Shown here: one piece after another, positions 7,087 through 15,421 of the stretch | Layout: each line of letters opens with the position of its first letter | Numbering within the stretch: the first letter of the stretch is position 1 | From: CAYWBU01 sp942491525 | GTDB lineage: Bacteria; Desulfobacterota; Desulfomonilia; UBA1062 | DNA: 64,000 bases | Assembly (NCBI GenBank): GCA_942491525.1 | Contig: CALOBW010000055.1 | Span: 1-64,000 of the forward strand | Reading direction: 5' to 3' | Notes under the pieces: generated by a model | What the model was told of the DNA's origin: nothing | Seen by the model: only the letters and a program-made list of their open reading frames with translations | Databases searched by the model: none | Translations under genes and position numbers: made by a program

Positions 7087-8451
7087 ATGAAATTTGAAGA
7101 ACTAGAACTTAATGAGCACCTGCAAAAGGGGATCCTCGATGCCGGCTTTGTCGACTGTATGCCGGTTCAGGAGCAGACCTTTCAATATACCCTGATTGGC
7201 CGGGACGTCTCAGTTCAGTCCCAGACAGGCACCGGCAAGACCGCCGCTTTTCTGATCTCAATCTTCCAGCGCATGCTGGACAGCGAGACGCGGCCCAAGG
7301 CGCTGATCATCGTACCGACCCGTGAGCTGGCCGACCAGATCGAGAAGGAGGCCCTCATGCTGGGCAAACATCTCGACATCTCCATCGGCAGCTTCTACGG
7401 CGGCGTCGGTTACCATACCCAGGAGGAGCTGCTCAGGAACAATGTTGATGTCATGATCGGTACCCCCGGTCGTCTGATGGACCTGGCCCAGAAGCGCAAG
7501 CTCGATTTCAAGAAGGTCGGCATGCTGGTCATCGATGAGGCCGACCGTCTCTTCGACATGGGCTTCCTGCCCGACATCCGCAAGATGCTGCGCAAGATGC
7601 CGCCCTACAACAAGCGCATGAGCATGCTCTTCAGTGCGACCCTCAACTACACGGCCCGCGATCTGGCCTGGGAGTATATGAATGATCCCAAGGAGATCGA
7701 GATCGAGCCCGAGACGGTCACGGTTGAGGCCATCGAGCAGAAGATCTATCATGTCAGCATCGATGAGAAGATGAGCCTGATGCTGGGTATCCTCAAGCAG
7801 GAGAACGCCCAGAACTGCATCATCTTCACCAACACCAAGCAGGCTGCCGTGGAGGTGGCCCATCGCATGGAGTGCAACGGTTACAGCTGTAAATATCTGA
7901 TCGGTGACCTGCCCCAGAAGAAGCGCCTCAAGGTCATTGAAGATGTCAAGACCGGCAAGATTCCCTTCCTGGTTGCCACCGATGTGGCCGCCCGCGGTCT
8001 GCACGTGGATGATCTGGAGCTGGTGATCAACTATGATGTGCCCCAGGACTGCGAAAACTATGTTCACCGCATCGGGCGTACCGCCCGCGCCGGCAAGAAG
8101 GGCAAGGCCGTCATGCTGGGCTGTGAGAAGTACGTTGAGGGGCTGGAGGCCATTGAGCGCTACACCCACACCAAGATTCCGGTGGCCTGGGCCGAAGAGG
8201 AGCTCTATGTTGAAGACAAGAGCGCCGGCCGCAACTTCCGCTCGGCCGGCAGGGCCCACAGCAAGACCCGGCGCGGTAAGCCTTCAACCAGGCCGGATGT
8301 CAGCGGTTCGCGGCACGGCCGCAAGGGCGACAGTCATCGCCGCAAGTCAGCCGGACCCAAGAGTTCATCGGCGCCCAAGAAGAGCCCGGCCCAGATGAGT
8401 GATGCCGAGCGCCGCGCCCACTACGCCGCCAAGTACGGCGATAAATTTTAA
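7087..8451 (+). CDS. DEAD-box ATP-dependent RNA helicase
   Basis: A 454-aa RNA helicase. It shows the Q motif (PVQEQTF), motif I QTGTGKT near residue 45, PTRELA, TPGRL, DEAD, SAT, and in the second RecA domain TDVAARGLH and HRIGRTARAG. A basic, Ser/Pro-rich tail of about 75 residues probably gives non-specific RNA binding. The overall layout resembles RhlB/RhlE-type helicases acting in RNA decay or ribosome assembly, but subfamily is not certain. The start at 7087 has a GAGGA ribosome site; a frame opening at 7033 adds 18 residues not typical of the family. Confidence 0.92.
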   Translation: MKFEELELNEHLQKGILDAGFVDCMPVQEQTFQYTLIGRDVSVQSQTGTGKTAAFLISIFQRMLDSETRPKALIIVPTRELADQIEKEALMLGKHLDISIGSFYGGVGYHTQEELLRNNVDVMIGTPGRLMDLAQKRKLDFKKVGMLVIDEADRLFDMGFLPDIRKMLRKMPPYNKRMSMLFSATLNYTARDLAWEYMNDPKEIEIEPETVTVEAIEQKIYHVSIDEKMSLMLGILKQENAQNCIIFTNTKQAAVEVAHRMECNGYSCKYLIGDLPQKKRLKVIEDVKTGKIPFLVATDVAARGLHVDDLELVINYDVPQDCENYVHRIGRTARAGKKGKAVMLGCEKYVEGLEAIERYTHTKIPVAWAEEELYVEDKSAGRNFRSAGRAHSKTRRGKPSTRPDVSGSRHGRKGDSHRRKSAGPKSSSAPKKSPAQMSDAERRAHYAAKYGDKF

Positions 8452-8465
8452 TCAGATTAAACAGG

Positions 8466-8487
8466 GCCGGGGAGGATCCTCTCCGGC
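8466..8487. terminator. Convergent hairpin terminator
   Basis: A near-perfect GC-rich palindrome (GCCGGGGAGGA / TCCTCTCCGGC) in the 38-bp gap between the convergent helicase and EcsC-like genes. T-runs are weak on both strands. Confidence 0.55.
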
Positions 8488-8489
8488 TT

Positions 8490-9149
8490 CTACTTTGCTT
8501 CAATCATTGTTAGCGTGATCCTGCCAACTTTGCGCACCAGTTTCTGGCCGTGGTAGGCCGACATGGCCACACCGAAGCCCACCGGCAGCAACCGGCCGAT
8601 GCGGCCCTGGCGGAAGAAGCGGCCGGTGACGCGGTTGATGGCCTTGTTGAGTCCCTTGTTGAGATAGCGCTGGGGCATGGCGTGGCCGGCCAGCTCCTCA
8701 TTAACGGCCTGGGCATCAGGCATGTTAAGCTCCAGGGCCCGGCCGATGGCGGTCGTAATCTGGGGCTGGATCTGATCGTAGTCGTCCAGGGGGGTGCCGT
8801 TCAAGGCGTGCAGGCCGAGGCTTAGGGTGATGCACTGGTCGAGCACCAGAAAGTCTTCGAAACCCAGCAGCCCCAGCGAGATCAGGGTGCCGAGTCCGGG
8901 AAAGATTGACGGCGAATTGACCAAAGCGTTTTTGGCGGCCTGCTGCCTGGCCAGCTCCTCAATCAGGTGGCGGCAGGCTTCACTCTTGCTGTCGGATGCC
9001 TGCAGCGATTTGCGCGCCAGCTTGAGGGCCTTCTTGCGGTTGCCTTTGATCAGATTGTTGATCAGCTTCTGCAGCTTGTGGCCGGCATCCGCGCGGATAA
9101 ATTTCTCAGGGCCGGGCAGGCCTGGTTCTTCCTTAAAATCCATTGACAT
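8490..9149 (-). CDS. EcsC-like hydrophobic protein (tentative)
   Basis: About 219 aa, beginning either at the ATG at 9149 or at 9143, six bases further in, which is better spaced from GGAG. The N-terminal half is a basic helical region; a hydrophobic stretch with FPGLGTLISLGLLG resembles the glycine-rich hydrophobic core of EcsC-family proteins, and another apolar stretch (LLPVGFGVAMSAY) lies near the end. No catalytic motif is seen. EcsC-type proteins are poorly characterised and membrane-associated. The gene is convergent with the helicase and divergent from pgk. The family assignment is only a resemblance. Confidence 0.5.
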   Translation of the reverse strand: MSMDFKEEPGLPGPEKFIRADAGHKLQKLINNLIKGNRKKALKLARKSLQASDSKSEACRHLIEELARQQAAKNALVNSPSIFPGLGTLISLGLLGFEDFLVLDQCITLSLGLHALNGTPLDDYDQIQPQITTAIGRALELNMPDAQAVNEELAGHAMPQRYLNKGLNKAINRVTGRFFRQGRIGRLLPVGFGVAMSAYHGQKLVRKVGRITLTMIEAK

Positions 9150-9312
9150 AGTCTCCAAGGTGGTAATATACAATCAAGGCTGTAGGGTGGTAAAGCACCA
9201 ATTCTACAAATTACGAGGGCCTGCCATGCTGTTCATGGTATTCTTCAAACCTTGATTTTTAGCACCGCCTAACTATTAGGGTTCCCAACAATGGACATAA
9301 GGAGGAGACAAA

Positions 9313-10497
9313 ATGGGAATTAGATCCATCAAGGATCTGGATTTAAATGACAAGCGTGTACTCATCCGCGTTGACTTCAACGTGCCGATGGATGACGCCG
9401 GTAACATTACTGATGATAACCGTATCAGGGCTGCGCTGCCCACCGTTAAATATGCCATCGAGGCCGGCGGCAAGGTGATCCTGATGTCGCATATGGGCCG
9501 TCCCAAGGGCGAGGTCGTCAAGGGCCTCTCGCTGGTGCCGGTTGCCAGAAAACTCTCTGAACTGCTGGGCTGCAGCGTCAACATGGCATCCGACTGCATC
9601 GGCGACGATGTCAGGAAGATGGTGTCTGAGCTCAAGGCCGGCGAAGTGCTGATGCTTGAGAATCTGCGTTTCCACGGCGGCGAGGGCAAGAATGATCCCG
9701 AGTTTGCGCAGCAGCTGGCTGATCTCTGTGACTGCTATATCAATGACGCTTTTGCCACCTCCCACCGCTCCCACGCCTCCAATGTGGGCGTCAGCGCCCT
9801 GGTTGAGGAGAAGGCTGCCGGCCTGCTGCTGGCCGCCGAGGTTGACAACATGACCAAGGCGCTCGAGAATCCGGACCGTCCCTTTGCGGCCATTGTCGGC
9901 GGCGCCAAGGTTTCCGGCAAGCTTGAAGTTATTGAGAACATGCTCGACCGCGTTGACAAGCTGGTCATCGGCGGCGGCATGGCCTACACCTTCATCAAGG
10001 CTCTGGGGCAGAACATCGGCCAGTCCCTCTGTGAGGATGATCTGATCGAGACCGCCAAGGATATCATGGCCAAGGCCAAGCAGAAGGGCGTCAAACTCTA
10101 TCTGCCGGTCGACGGCTGCTGCATCAAAGAGTTCAAGGCCGATGCCGCGATCACCCACAAGTCGATCCAGGAGCTGGTCGACGATGATGAGAGCGTCGAT
10201 ATCGGACCGGCCACCCGCATCCTCTATGAAGAGGTGCTGGCTGACTGCGGCACCATCGTCTGGAACGGCCCCATGGGCGTCTTCGAGATCGATGCCTTTG
10301 CCAAGGGTACCGACGCCGTGGCCGTGGCCTTTGCCAACTCCAAGGGCCTGACCATTGTGGGCGGCGGTGATACCGATGCGGCTCTGCACAAGGCCGGCGT
10401 CCTGGATAAAGTTGATTTTGTTTCCACCGCTGGTGGAGCCTTCCTGGAGATGCTGGGGGGCAAAGCACTGCCCGGTGTTGTGGCACTGGATAAATAG
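9313..10497 (+). CDS. pgk: Phosphoglycerate kinase
   Basis: A 394-aa phosphoglycerate kinase catalysing 1,3-bisphosphoglycerate + ADP to 3-phosphoglycerate + ATP. Recognisable segments are RVDFNVPMD at the N-terminus, SHMGRPKG, LENLRFH, NDAFATSHRSHAS, IVGGAKVSGK, the nucleotide-binding WNGPMGVFE and the closing GGGDTDAAL. The length is normal and there is no fusion to triose-phosphate isomerase. A very strong AAGGAGGAGACAAA ribosome site precedes the start. It leads a pgk-tpiA-secG operon, a common arrangement. Confidence 0.98.
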   Translation: MGIRSIKDLDLNDKRVLIRVDFNVPMDDAGNITDDNRIRAALPTVKYAIEAGGKVILMSHMGRPKGEVVKGLSLVPVARKLSELLGCSVNMASDCIGDDVRKMVSELKAGEVLMLENLRFHGGEGKNDPEFAQQLADLCDCYINDAFATSHRSHASNVGVSALVEEKAAGLLLAAEVDNMTKALENPDRPFAAIVGGAKVSGKLEVIENMLDRVDKLVIGGGMAYTFIKALGQNIGQSLCEDDLIETAKDIMAKAKQKGVKLYLPVDGCCIKEFKADAAITHKSIQELVDDDESVDIGPATRILYEEVLADCGTIVWNGPMGVFEIDAFAKGTDAVAVAFANSKGLTIVGGGDTDAALHKAGVLDKVDFVSTAGGAFLEMLGGKALPGVVALDK

Positions 10498-10506
10498 GAG
10501 AGTTTG

Positions 10507-11256
10507 ATGAGAAAAGCAATGTTAGCCGGAAACTGGAAAATGTTTAAGAGCGCCGACGAGGCCAGCGCCTTTGCCGCTGAGTTCAAGGATCTCTGCGGTG
10601 CCGTTGAAGACCGCGACGTTCTGATCTGCCCGCCCTACATCTACATCGACCGTATTGTGCAGGCCTTTGAGGGCACCAACATCAAGGTCGGCGGCCAGGA
10701 TCTCTTCTGGGAAGAAGAGGGCGCCTACACCGCCTGTGTCAGCGGTTCCATGCTCAAGGGCATCGGTGCCGAGTATGTGATCGTGGGTCACTCCGAGCGT
10801 CGTCAGTACTTCGGCGAGACCGATGAGACCGTCAATAGGCGCACCAAGGCTGCCCTCAAGAACAACCTGATCCCGGTTGTCTGCGTCGGCGAGACCGAAG
10901 CGGAGTTTGACGCCGGCAAGACTTTGGAAGTTATCGAGACCCAGACCCGCGGCGGTCTGCAGGGTCTGGAAGATGCCTCGCAGATCCTGATCGCCTATGA
11001 GCCGGTCTGGGCCATCGGCACCGGCAAGACTGCCACTCCCGAGATCGCTCAGGACGTTCACGCCAAGATCCGCGCTATTCTTGCCGACATGTTTGGTGAA
11101 GAGGTTGCAGGAAAGATCAGAATCCTCTATGGTGGCAGCGTTAAACCCGATAATGTTGACGATCTGATGGCTAAGGAAGACATCGACGGTGCCCTGGTTG
11201 GTGGCGCCAGCCTCGATCCTAAGTCATTTGAGAGAATAGTAAAGTATAAAGGATAA
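10507..11256 (+). CDS. tpiA: Triose-phosphate isomerase
   Basis: A 249-aa TIM-barrel enzyme interconverting dihydroxyacetone phosphate and glyceraldehyde 3-phosphate. AGNWKM with the catalytic Lys, IVGHSERR with the catalytic His, and AYEPVWAIGTGKTAT with the catalytic Glu and the flexible loop are intact; ILYGGSVKPDN and GALVGGASL close the barrel. The ATG at 10507 with AGGAG ahead is preferred to the overlapping TTG three bases earlier. It lies 9 bp after pgk. Confidence 0.98.
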   Translation: MRKAMLAGNWKMFKSADEASAFAAEFKDLCGAVEDRDVLICPPYIYIDRIVQAFEGTNIKVGGQDLFWEEEGAYTACVSGSMLKGIGAEYVIVGHSERRQYFGETDETVNRRTKAALKNNLIPVVCVGETEAEFDAGKTLEVIETQTRGGLQGLEDASQILIAYEPVWAIGTGKTATPEIAQDVHAKIRAILADMFGEEVAGKIRILYGGSVKPDNVDDLMAKEDIDGALVGGASLDPKSFERIVKYKG

Positions 11257-11263
11257 AATTAAG

Positions 11264-11581
11264 ATGTATGGATTGATGCTGGCAGTATTTGTCATTGTTT
11301 GTATCTTGCTGATTATTGGTGTGCTTCTGCAGGCCGGTAAGGGTGCTGATGTGGGTGCTGTGTTTGGCGGCGCCGGCGGCCAGGCTCTTTTCGGCAGCGC
11401 CGGGCCGGCCGACTTTCTTAACAAGGCGACCCGTGTTCTGGCGGTGCTCTTCATGCTGATGGCCATTGTGCTGGGTTATACCACCAAGGGCCAGACCACC
11501 AAGAGTGTTATGGATGACGTGAAGCCCGTAGCGGTAGAGGCTCCTGCAGTCCCGGCCGAAGCGGCGCCCGCTGCCGAATAG
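11264..11581 (+). CDS. secG: Preprotein translocase subunit SecG
   Basis: A 105-aa inner-membrane protein of the SecYEG channel. Two transmembrane helices (about residues 3-22 and 50-72) flank the conserved loop containing LLQAGKGADVG and the Gly-rich FGGAGGQALFGS motif of SecG. The tail is Ala/Pro-rich and acidic. It is 7 bp after tpiA, matching the tpiA-secG linkage of many bacteria, and is followed by a hairpin. Confidence 0.95.
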   Translation: MYGLMLAVFVIVCILLIIGVLLQAGKGADVGAVFGGAGGQALFGSAGPADFLNKATRVLAVLFMLMAIVLGYTTKGQTTKSVMDDVKPVAVEAPAVPAEAAPAAE

Positions 11582-11604
11582 ATCCGACGCATTTTACCTT
11601 TTGT

Positions 11605-11642
11605 GTAGGCTGGTCCCCATGGGGCCGGCCTACTGTTAATTT
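11605..11642 (+). terminator. Hairpin terminator after secG
   Basis: A 13-bp stem (11605-11617 with 11621-11633, two G-U pairs) and a CAT loop, followed by a short AT-rich tail rather than a pure T-run. Confidence 0.6.
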
Positions 11643-11869
11643 ATATACGGGCACTCTGCCCGTCCTGCGTGCACCCCTCCAGAGACCTATCCGGTCAATC
11701 TTATGATCGCGCTACGCTGTAATTTGACCCCAAAACGGCAGAATCGCTTTGAGAGTAGTTCGAATCGGATTCAAAAATAGTAGTCGATTTAATTTTTATT
11801 TAACGAATGCAATTTTTTTTATTTATTCAATAAAATCGTATGCATTGACAATCATAAAGCCAAGCAAAC
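11643..11869. other. Gene-free AT-rich leader region
   Basis: Together with the flanking sites this is part of a 463-bp stretch without a gene. The first half has a mixed composition with no recognisable RNA gene; the second half (from about 11770) is strongly AT-rich, as expected of an upstream promoter region. I see no open frame with a credible start. Confidence 0.5.
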
Positions 11870-11885
11870 TGTGAAAATTATCACA
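11870..11885. promoter_or_regulatory. CRP/FNR-family binding site
   Basis: TGTGA (11870-11874) and TCACA (11881-11885) separated by 6 bp, the exact CRP consensus core. Its centre lies about 73 bp upstream of the start of transcription predicted from the next promoter, a spacing used by activating class I sites. Confidence 0.6.
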
Positions 11886-11914
11886 CTTGGAAAATACCCT
11901 TAATAATAAGCGCC

Positions 11915-11944
11915 TTGACATACATTTTTAGATGGGGATAGATT
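11915..11944 (+). promoter_or_regulatory. Promoter of the FAD-oxidase operon
   Basis: Perfect TTGACA at 11915-11920 and a TAGATT -10 at 11939-11944 (18-bp spacer). The weak -10 would fit dependence on an activator at the adjacent TGTGA-N6-TCACA site. Confidence 0.5.
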
Positions 11945-12044
11945 TAGCCGTCGATTAATGTGGCGTGGATTGGGGTAAAACGCATTGGTCGGTGCGATTG
12001 CGAAAAGAAACAATTATGCAAACAATACAGGATTGGAGGATATT

Positions 12045-13631
12045 ATGGATAAAGCTGTAAGAGAAGGCTTGGTTAAAGAGCTGGCAGCAGTAGTCGGCGA
12101 TAAGTTTGTCCGGGGCGGCGACGTTACCCGTATGACTTATGCCATTGAGGATTTCGGCGGCGTTTTCTTCTACCCGCTGTCTGAGCGGTACACATCTCCC
12201 GACATCGTGGTTGTACCCCATACAACCGAAGAGGTTGCCGAGATCGTTAAGATCGCCAACAAGAAGAAGATTGCGGTTATCGCCCGCGGCGGCGGTCATG
12301 ATATGACCGGTGCCTGTGCCCCGCTCAAGGGTGTCGGCGGTATCATCGTGGATACTACTTCGATGAACAAGGTTCTTGATTTCCAGCCCGGTCTGAACGC
12401 CGTACGTTTCCAGCCCGGTATCCGCTGGGGAGATATTGAGCATCAGCTGGCCAAGAAGGGCCTGACCCTGGGTGTTCTCGGACCCCACGGTCTGCACGGT
12501 GGTACCCTGGGTGCCGGCGTCGGCCACAACTGTTTCTCAATCAACGCTCCCAAGTATGGCTGGCCTTCTGAGAATGTCCTCAGCCTTGAAGTTGTTCTGC
12601 CCAACGGCGACATCATCAAGACCGGCTCCCTGGCCAACCAGAGCATCAAGGACTGGTACTTCCGTTACTGTAACGGTCCCGACATGACCGGTATGTTCCT
12701 GGGTGCCGGCGGCAGCTTCGGTATCATCACCGAGATCTGCATGAAGACCTACCCGAAACCGACCATGTCTTCCACCTTCGCTTATACCTTTGATAATATT
12801 GACAACTACCTCGAGTTCGTCCACAGAGTCGGCTGGTACCAGTATGTTACCGAGCTCTGGGGCATGGCTTTCATCGGTCTGCATGAGAAGATGCAGGGTA
12901 TCCTGAGAGCCATCATTGGCGAGAAGGACATCGTTGCCTTCACCGTTGAGGGTCATGACAAGGATCTCTTTGCCGGCCAGAAAAAGGCCATCCACAAGAT
13001 CGCCAAGGAGCTCAACGGCACCATGGTTCCGATCGAGGGCATCATGCACGCCATCGGCGGTTCTGTGATCGATAAGACCGAGTTTGCCGGCGGCGGTATG
13101 TACGGCGGCGTCATGGGTCCCAACGACAGCTGCACCTGTTCAATCACCACCGTTCTGAACTGGAAGAACGTTGTTACCGAAGGTATGAAGATTCTGAAGG
13201 CCAATCCCGGCGCCCTTTCCGGCAGCCTGCCCATGATGGATGCCGATCAGTTCTTCATCTTCCCGCTGCTGCTGGGTGGTGGTAACTCCTGCCAGTCCGT
13301 TGTATCCACCCCCGTTGACTACAACTGCGGCGGCGCCAACGGTACCAAGGCCTGTGATGAGCCGCTCAACGACGACGGTCCTGACAATGTTCAGATGGCC
13401 AAGGAGCTCTACCGCGAGATGTGGGAAGGTTACCTCGACAACCATGTTGCTCCCTACCGCATCGGTAAGGAACAGCCCGGTCTGTATAAGAGATTCAAGC
13501 CTGAGTACTGGAACTTCCTGAAGACAATCAAGGCCGCTCTTGATCCCAATAACATTATGAACCCTGGTGTAGTCGGACTTGGTCTGCCCGATGAAGAAAT
13601 ACTGGATGATCGTTTAGGGGGTAAGAAATAA
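12045..13631 (+). CDS. FAD-linked oxidase (GlcD/D-lactate dehydrogenase-like)
   Basis: A 528-aa flavoprotein of the VAO/PCMH superfamily. The FAD-binding half has SPDIVVVPHTTEEV, the pyrophosphate-binding RGGGHDMTGAC, GGTLGAGVGHN and the GAGGSFGIITE segment; the C-terminal substrate half ends with LDPNNIMNPG, characteristic of glycolate, D-lactate or alkylglycerol-phosphate-type oxidases. A GGAGG ribosome site precedes the ATG at 12045. The next gene encodes a GlcF/GlpC-like Fe-S subunit, so electrons from a hydroxyacid probably pass through it to quinone or a soluble carrier. The substrate cannot be read from sequence. Confidence 0.85.
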   Translation: MDKAVREGLVKELAAVVGDKFVRGGDVTRMTYAIEDFGGVFFYPLSERYTSPDIVVVPHTTEEVAEIVKIANKKKIAVIARGGGHDMTGACAPLKGVGGIIVDTTSMNKVLDFQPGLNAVRFQPGIRWGDIEHQLAKKGLTLGVLGPHGLHGGTLGAGVGHNCFSINAPKYGWPSENVLSLEVVLPNGDIIKTGSLANQSIKDWYFRYCNGPDMTGMFLGAGGSFGIITEICMKTYPKPTMSSTFAYTFDNIDNYLEFVHRVGWYQYVTELWGMAFIGLHEKMQGILRAIIGEKDIVAFTVEGHDKDLFAGQKKAIHKIAKELNGTMVPIEGIMHAIGGSVIDKTEFAGGGMYGGVMGPNDSCTCSITTVLNWKNVVTEGMKILKANPGALSGSLPMMDADQFFIFPLLLGGGNSCQSVVSTPVDYNCGGANGTKACDEPLNDDGPDNVQMAKELYREMWEGYLDNHVAPYRIGKEQPGLYKRFKPEYWNFLKTIKAALDPNNIMNPGVVGLGLPDEEILDDRLGGKK

Positions 13632-14857
13632 TGAAACTTGAAAAATTAAAAGTTGAAGTATGGAACTGTGCCCACTGTTCCATGTGTACGGAAATGGTTT
13701 GCGATGAGGCCGGCTACTACAAGACCTGTCCCATCTATCAGCTGCTCGAGTTTGAAGACTACTCGGCCCGTGGCCACAACACCATCGCCCTCTATCTGAT
13801 GGAAGGCTCGCTGAAGTACAATCAGGAGCTGGCAGACAACATCTTCAGATGTACCACCTGCGGCATCTGTGTTGAGACCTGTAAGCCGCTGGGTAACGCC
13901 ATGGCCGCCATGGGCGGCGCCGGCCTGACATCCATCATGGAGAACCTGACCAAGCCGGTCGGCGTTGTGCTGCCGCCGGTTCCCTCGGTTGCCATTGTCG
14001 AGGCCATGCGCGCCGACTGTGTTGACGCCGGTCTGGCTCCCGAAGGCCTCAAGAAGGCTGCTGCCGCAATCGAAAAGAACGGCAACATCTTCGGCGCTGC
14101 CAAGAAGGAGCGCACCGCCTGGGCCAATGGCATGGGTATCGATGAGTCATCCAGCACCGTGCTCTTCGTTGGTGACTATGCCGCCTACAAGGCTCCCGAA
14201 GTTGCCCAGGCCGCCGTTAAGATCCTCAAGGCCGCCCGCGCCAGCTTCACCATTCTGGCTGATGAGATCTCTTCCGGTTCGCTGATGTACCGCACCGGTA
14301 ACGAGAAGGTGGCCGAGAAGTGCAAGCAGCACAACATCGAGGCCCTCAAGGCCGCCGGCGCCAAAGAGGTCATCTGCCTCTCCGCCGACGACTACATGAC
14401 CCTCGGCAAGGACTACGGCGAGACGCCCTTCAAGGTGCGCCACATCAGCCAGGTGCTCTTCGATCTGCTGGGTGCCGGCAAGATCGCCTTCACCAAGCAG
14501 TTCGCCAACACCGTCACCTATGACGACCCCTGCCACCTCGGCAGAGGCATGGGCATCTACAAGGATCCCCGCAACCTGCTCAAGGCTATCCCGGGCGTCA
14601 GCTTCAAGGATCTCTATCCCAAGGAGCACGCCTCCTGGTGTGCCGGTAACTGCGGCGGCCTGCCCATCTCTGATCACGATCTCGCGATCGAGGTTGGTGA
14701 GAGAAAGCTGCCGCTCTACGCCGAGACCGGTGCTTCCATCGTGGCCACTGCCTGCCCTGAGGTAAAGGTCCACCTGGAAGAAGTTATGAAGAAAGCAAAC
14801 AAGACAACCAAGGTAATGGATGTTACCGAGATGGTTGCTGAAGCAATGGGGGTATAA
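13631..14857 (+). CDS. Fe-S oxidoreductase subunit (GlcF/HdrD-like)
   Basis: A 408-aa protein with an N-terminal Cys-rich region (CAHCSMC near residue 14) and a ferredoxin-like CTTCGICVETCKP motif near residue 75, followed by a C-terminal cysteine-rich domain with DDPCHLGRGMG and WCAGNCGGLP, related to the CCG domain of heterodisulfide reductase, GlpC and LldE proteins. Only one clear CCG-type repeat is present. The start overlaps the flavoprotein stop by one base (TAATG). It most likely forms a complex with the flavoprotein and relays electrons. Confidence 0.85.
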   Translation: MKLEKLKVEVWNCAHCSMCTEMVCDEAGYYKTCPIYQLLEFEDYSARGHNTIALYLMEGSLKYNQELADNIFRCTTCGICVETCKPLGNAMAAMGGAGLTSIMENLTKPVGVVLPPVPSVAIVEAMRADCVDAGLAPEGLKKAAAAIEKNGNIFGAAKKERTAWANGMGIDESSSTVLFVGDYAAYKAPEVAQAAVKILKAARASFTILADEISSGSLMYRTGNEKVAEKCKQHNIEALKAAGAKEVICLSADDYMTLGKDYGETPFKVRHISQVLFDLLGAGKIAFTKQFANTVTYDDPCHLGRGMGIYKDPRNLLKAIPGVSFKDLYPKEHASWCAGNCGGLPISDHDLAIEVGERKLPLYAETGASIVATACPEVKVHLEEVMKKANKTTKVMDVTEMVAEAMGV

Positions 14858-14859
14858 GA

Positions 14860-15234
14860 ATGTCTGCAAATAACTTTGAGATTGTAGATCTGATTAGAGA
14901 GCTGGAGAAGGTTAACCTCGAGCCCTTGGCTATGCCTGCTCTGAAAATTATCGACCCGATCGCCCTGGCGATTCCCAAGGGCGCGGTCAAGAACTTCCTG
15001 GATCAGCAGAAGCCGTCCGAGGGTCAGTTCGACTTCCTCGGCACCGTGGCTCCCTACCTGCCCGGTGCCATCAGCACCCTGGGCAAGGTTGCCGAGATCA
15101 AGCCCCTGATGGTTGTCTGGGGCCTGCTGGCAGAAGCGCTGGCTTTTGTGTTCCGCGTGACCATGCCGGTTGTGAAGGTTGTCGCGCCCATCATCGGTGG
15201 CGTCTTCAAGACTGTTAAGAAGGCTCTTGCCTAA
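14860..15234 (+). CDS. Small hydrophobic partner of the FAD oxidase
   Basis: A 124-aa protein not recognised as a known family. The N-terminal third is amphipathic and polar; the C-terminal half (from about residue 78) is rich in Val, Ala, Gly and Leu with only scattered Lys, ending in a VFKTVKKALA helix, so it may bind or span the membrane. It lies 2 bp after the Fe-S subunit and before a strong terminator, making it the last gene of the operon. The simplest idea is a membrane anchor or assembly factor for the oxidase; this is inference. Confidence 0.7.
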   Translation: MSANNFEIVDLIRELEKVNLEPLAMPALKIIDPIALAIPKGAVKNFLDQQKPSEGQFDFLGTVAPYLPGAISTLGKVAEIKPLMVVWGLLAEALAFVFRVTMPVVKVVAPIIGGVFKTVKKALA

Positions 15235-15254
15235 TTAACAGTAGAATTGAATTT

Positions 15255-15287
15255 AAAAGCGGGAGCCTTTGGCTCCCGCTTTTTTTG
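15255..15287 (+). terminator. Rho-independent terminator of the FAD-oxidase operon
   Basis: Perfect stem AAAAGCGGGAGCC / GGCTCCCGCTTTT around TTT, followed by T-rich sequence. Confidence 0.95.
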
Positions 15288-15421
15288 TTTGTATCAAGTT
15301 GATTTGTTTGCGGATTGATGTGTTTGGGGAGTGGGGGTATATAGCAGTTAAGTGCACTTCCCAAATCCATTGTTGCACGTAATTTTTATTTGTAATTCTT
15401 TATCTTGCGAGGTCTTTTTCT

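Noticed and set aside
11740..11790. GTTCGAATC resembling a tRNA T-loop
   Set aside because: No acceptor stem, D-arm or anticodon arm can be formed around it.
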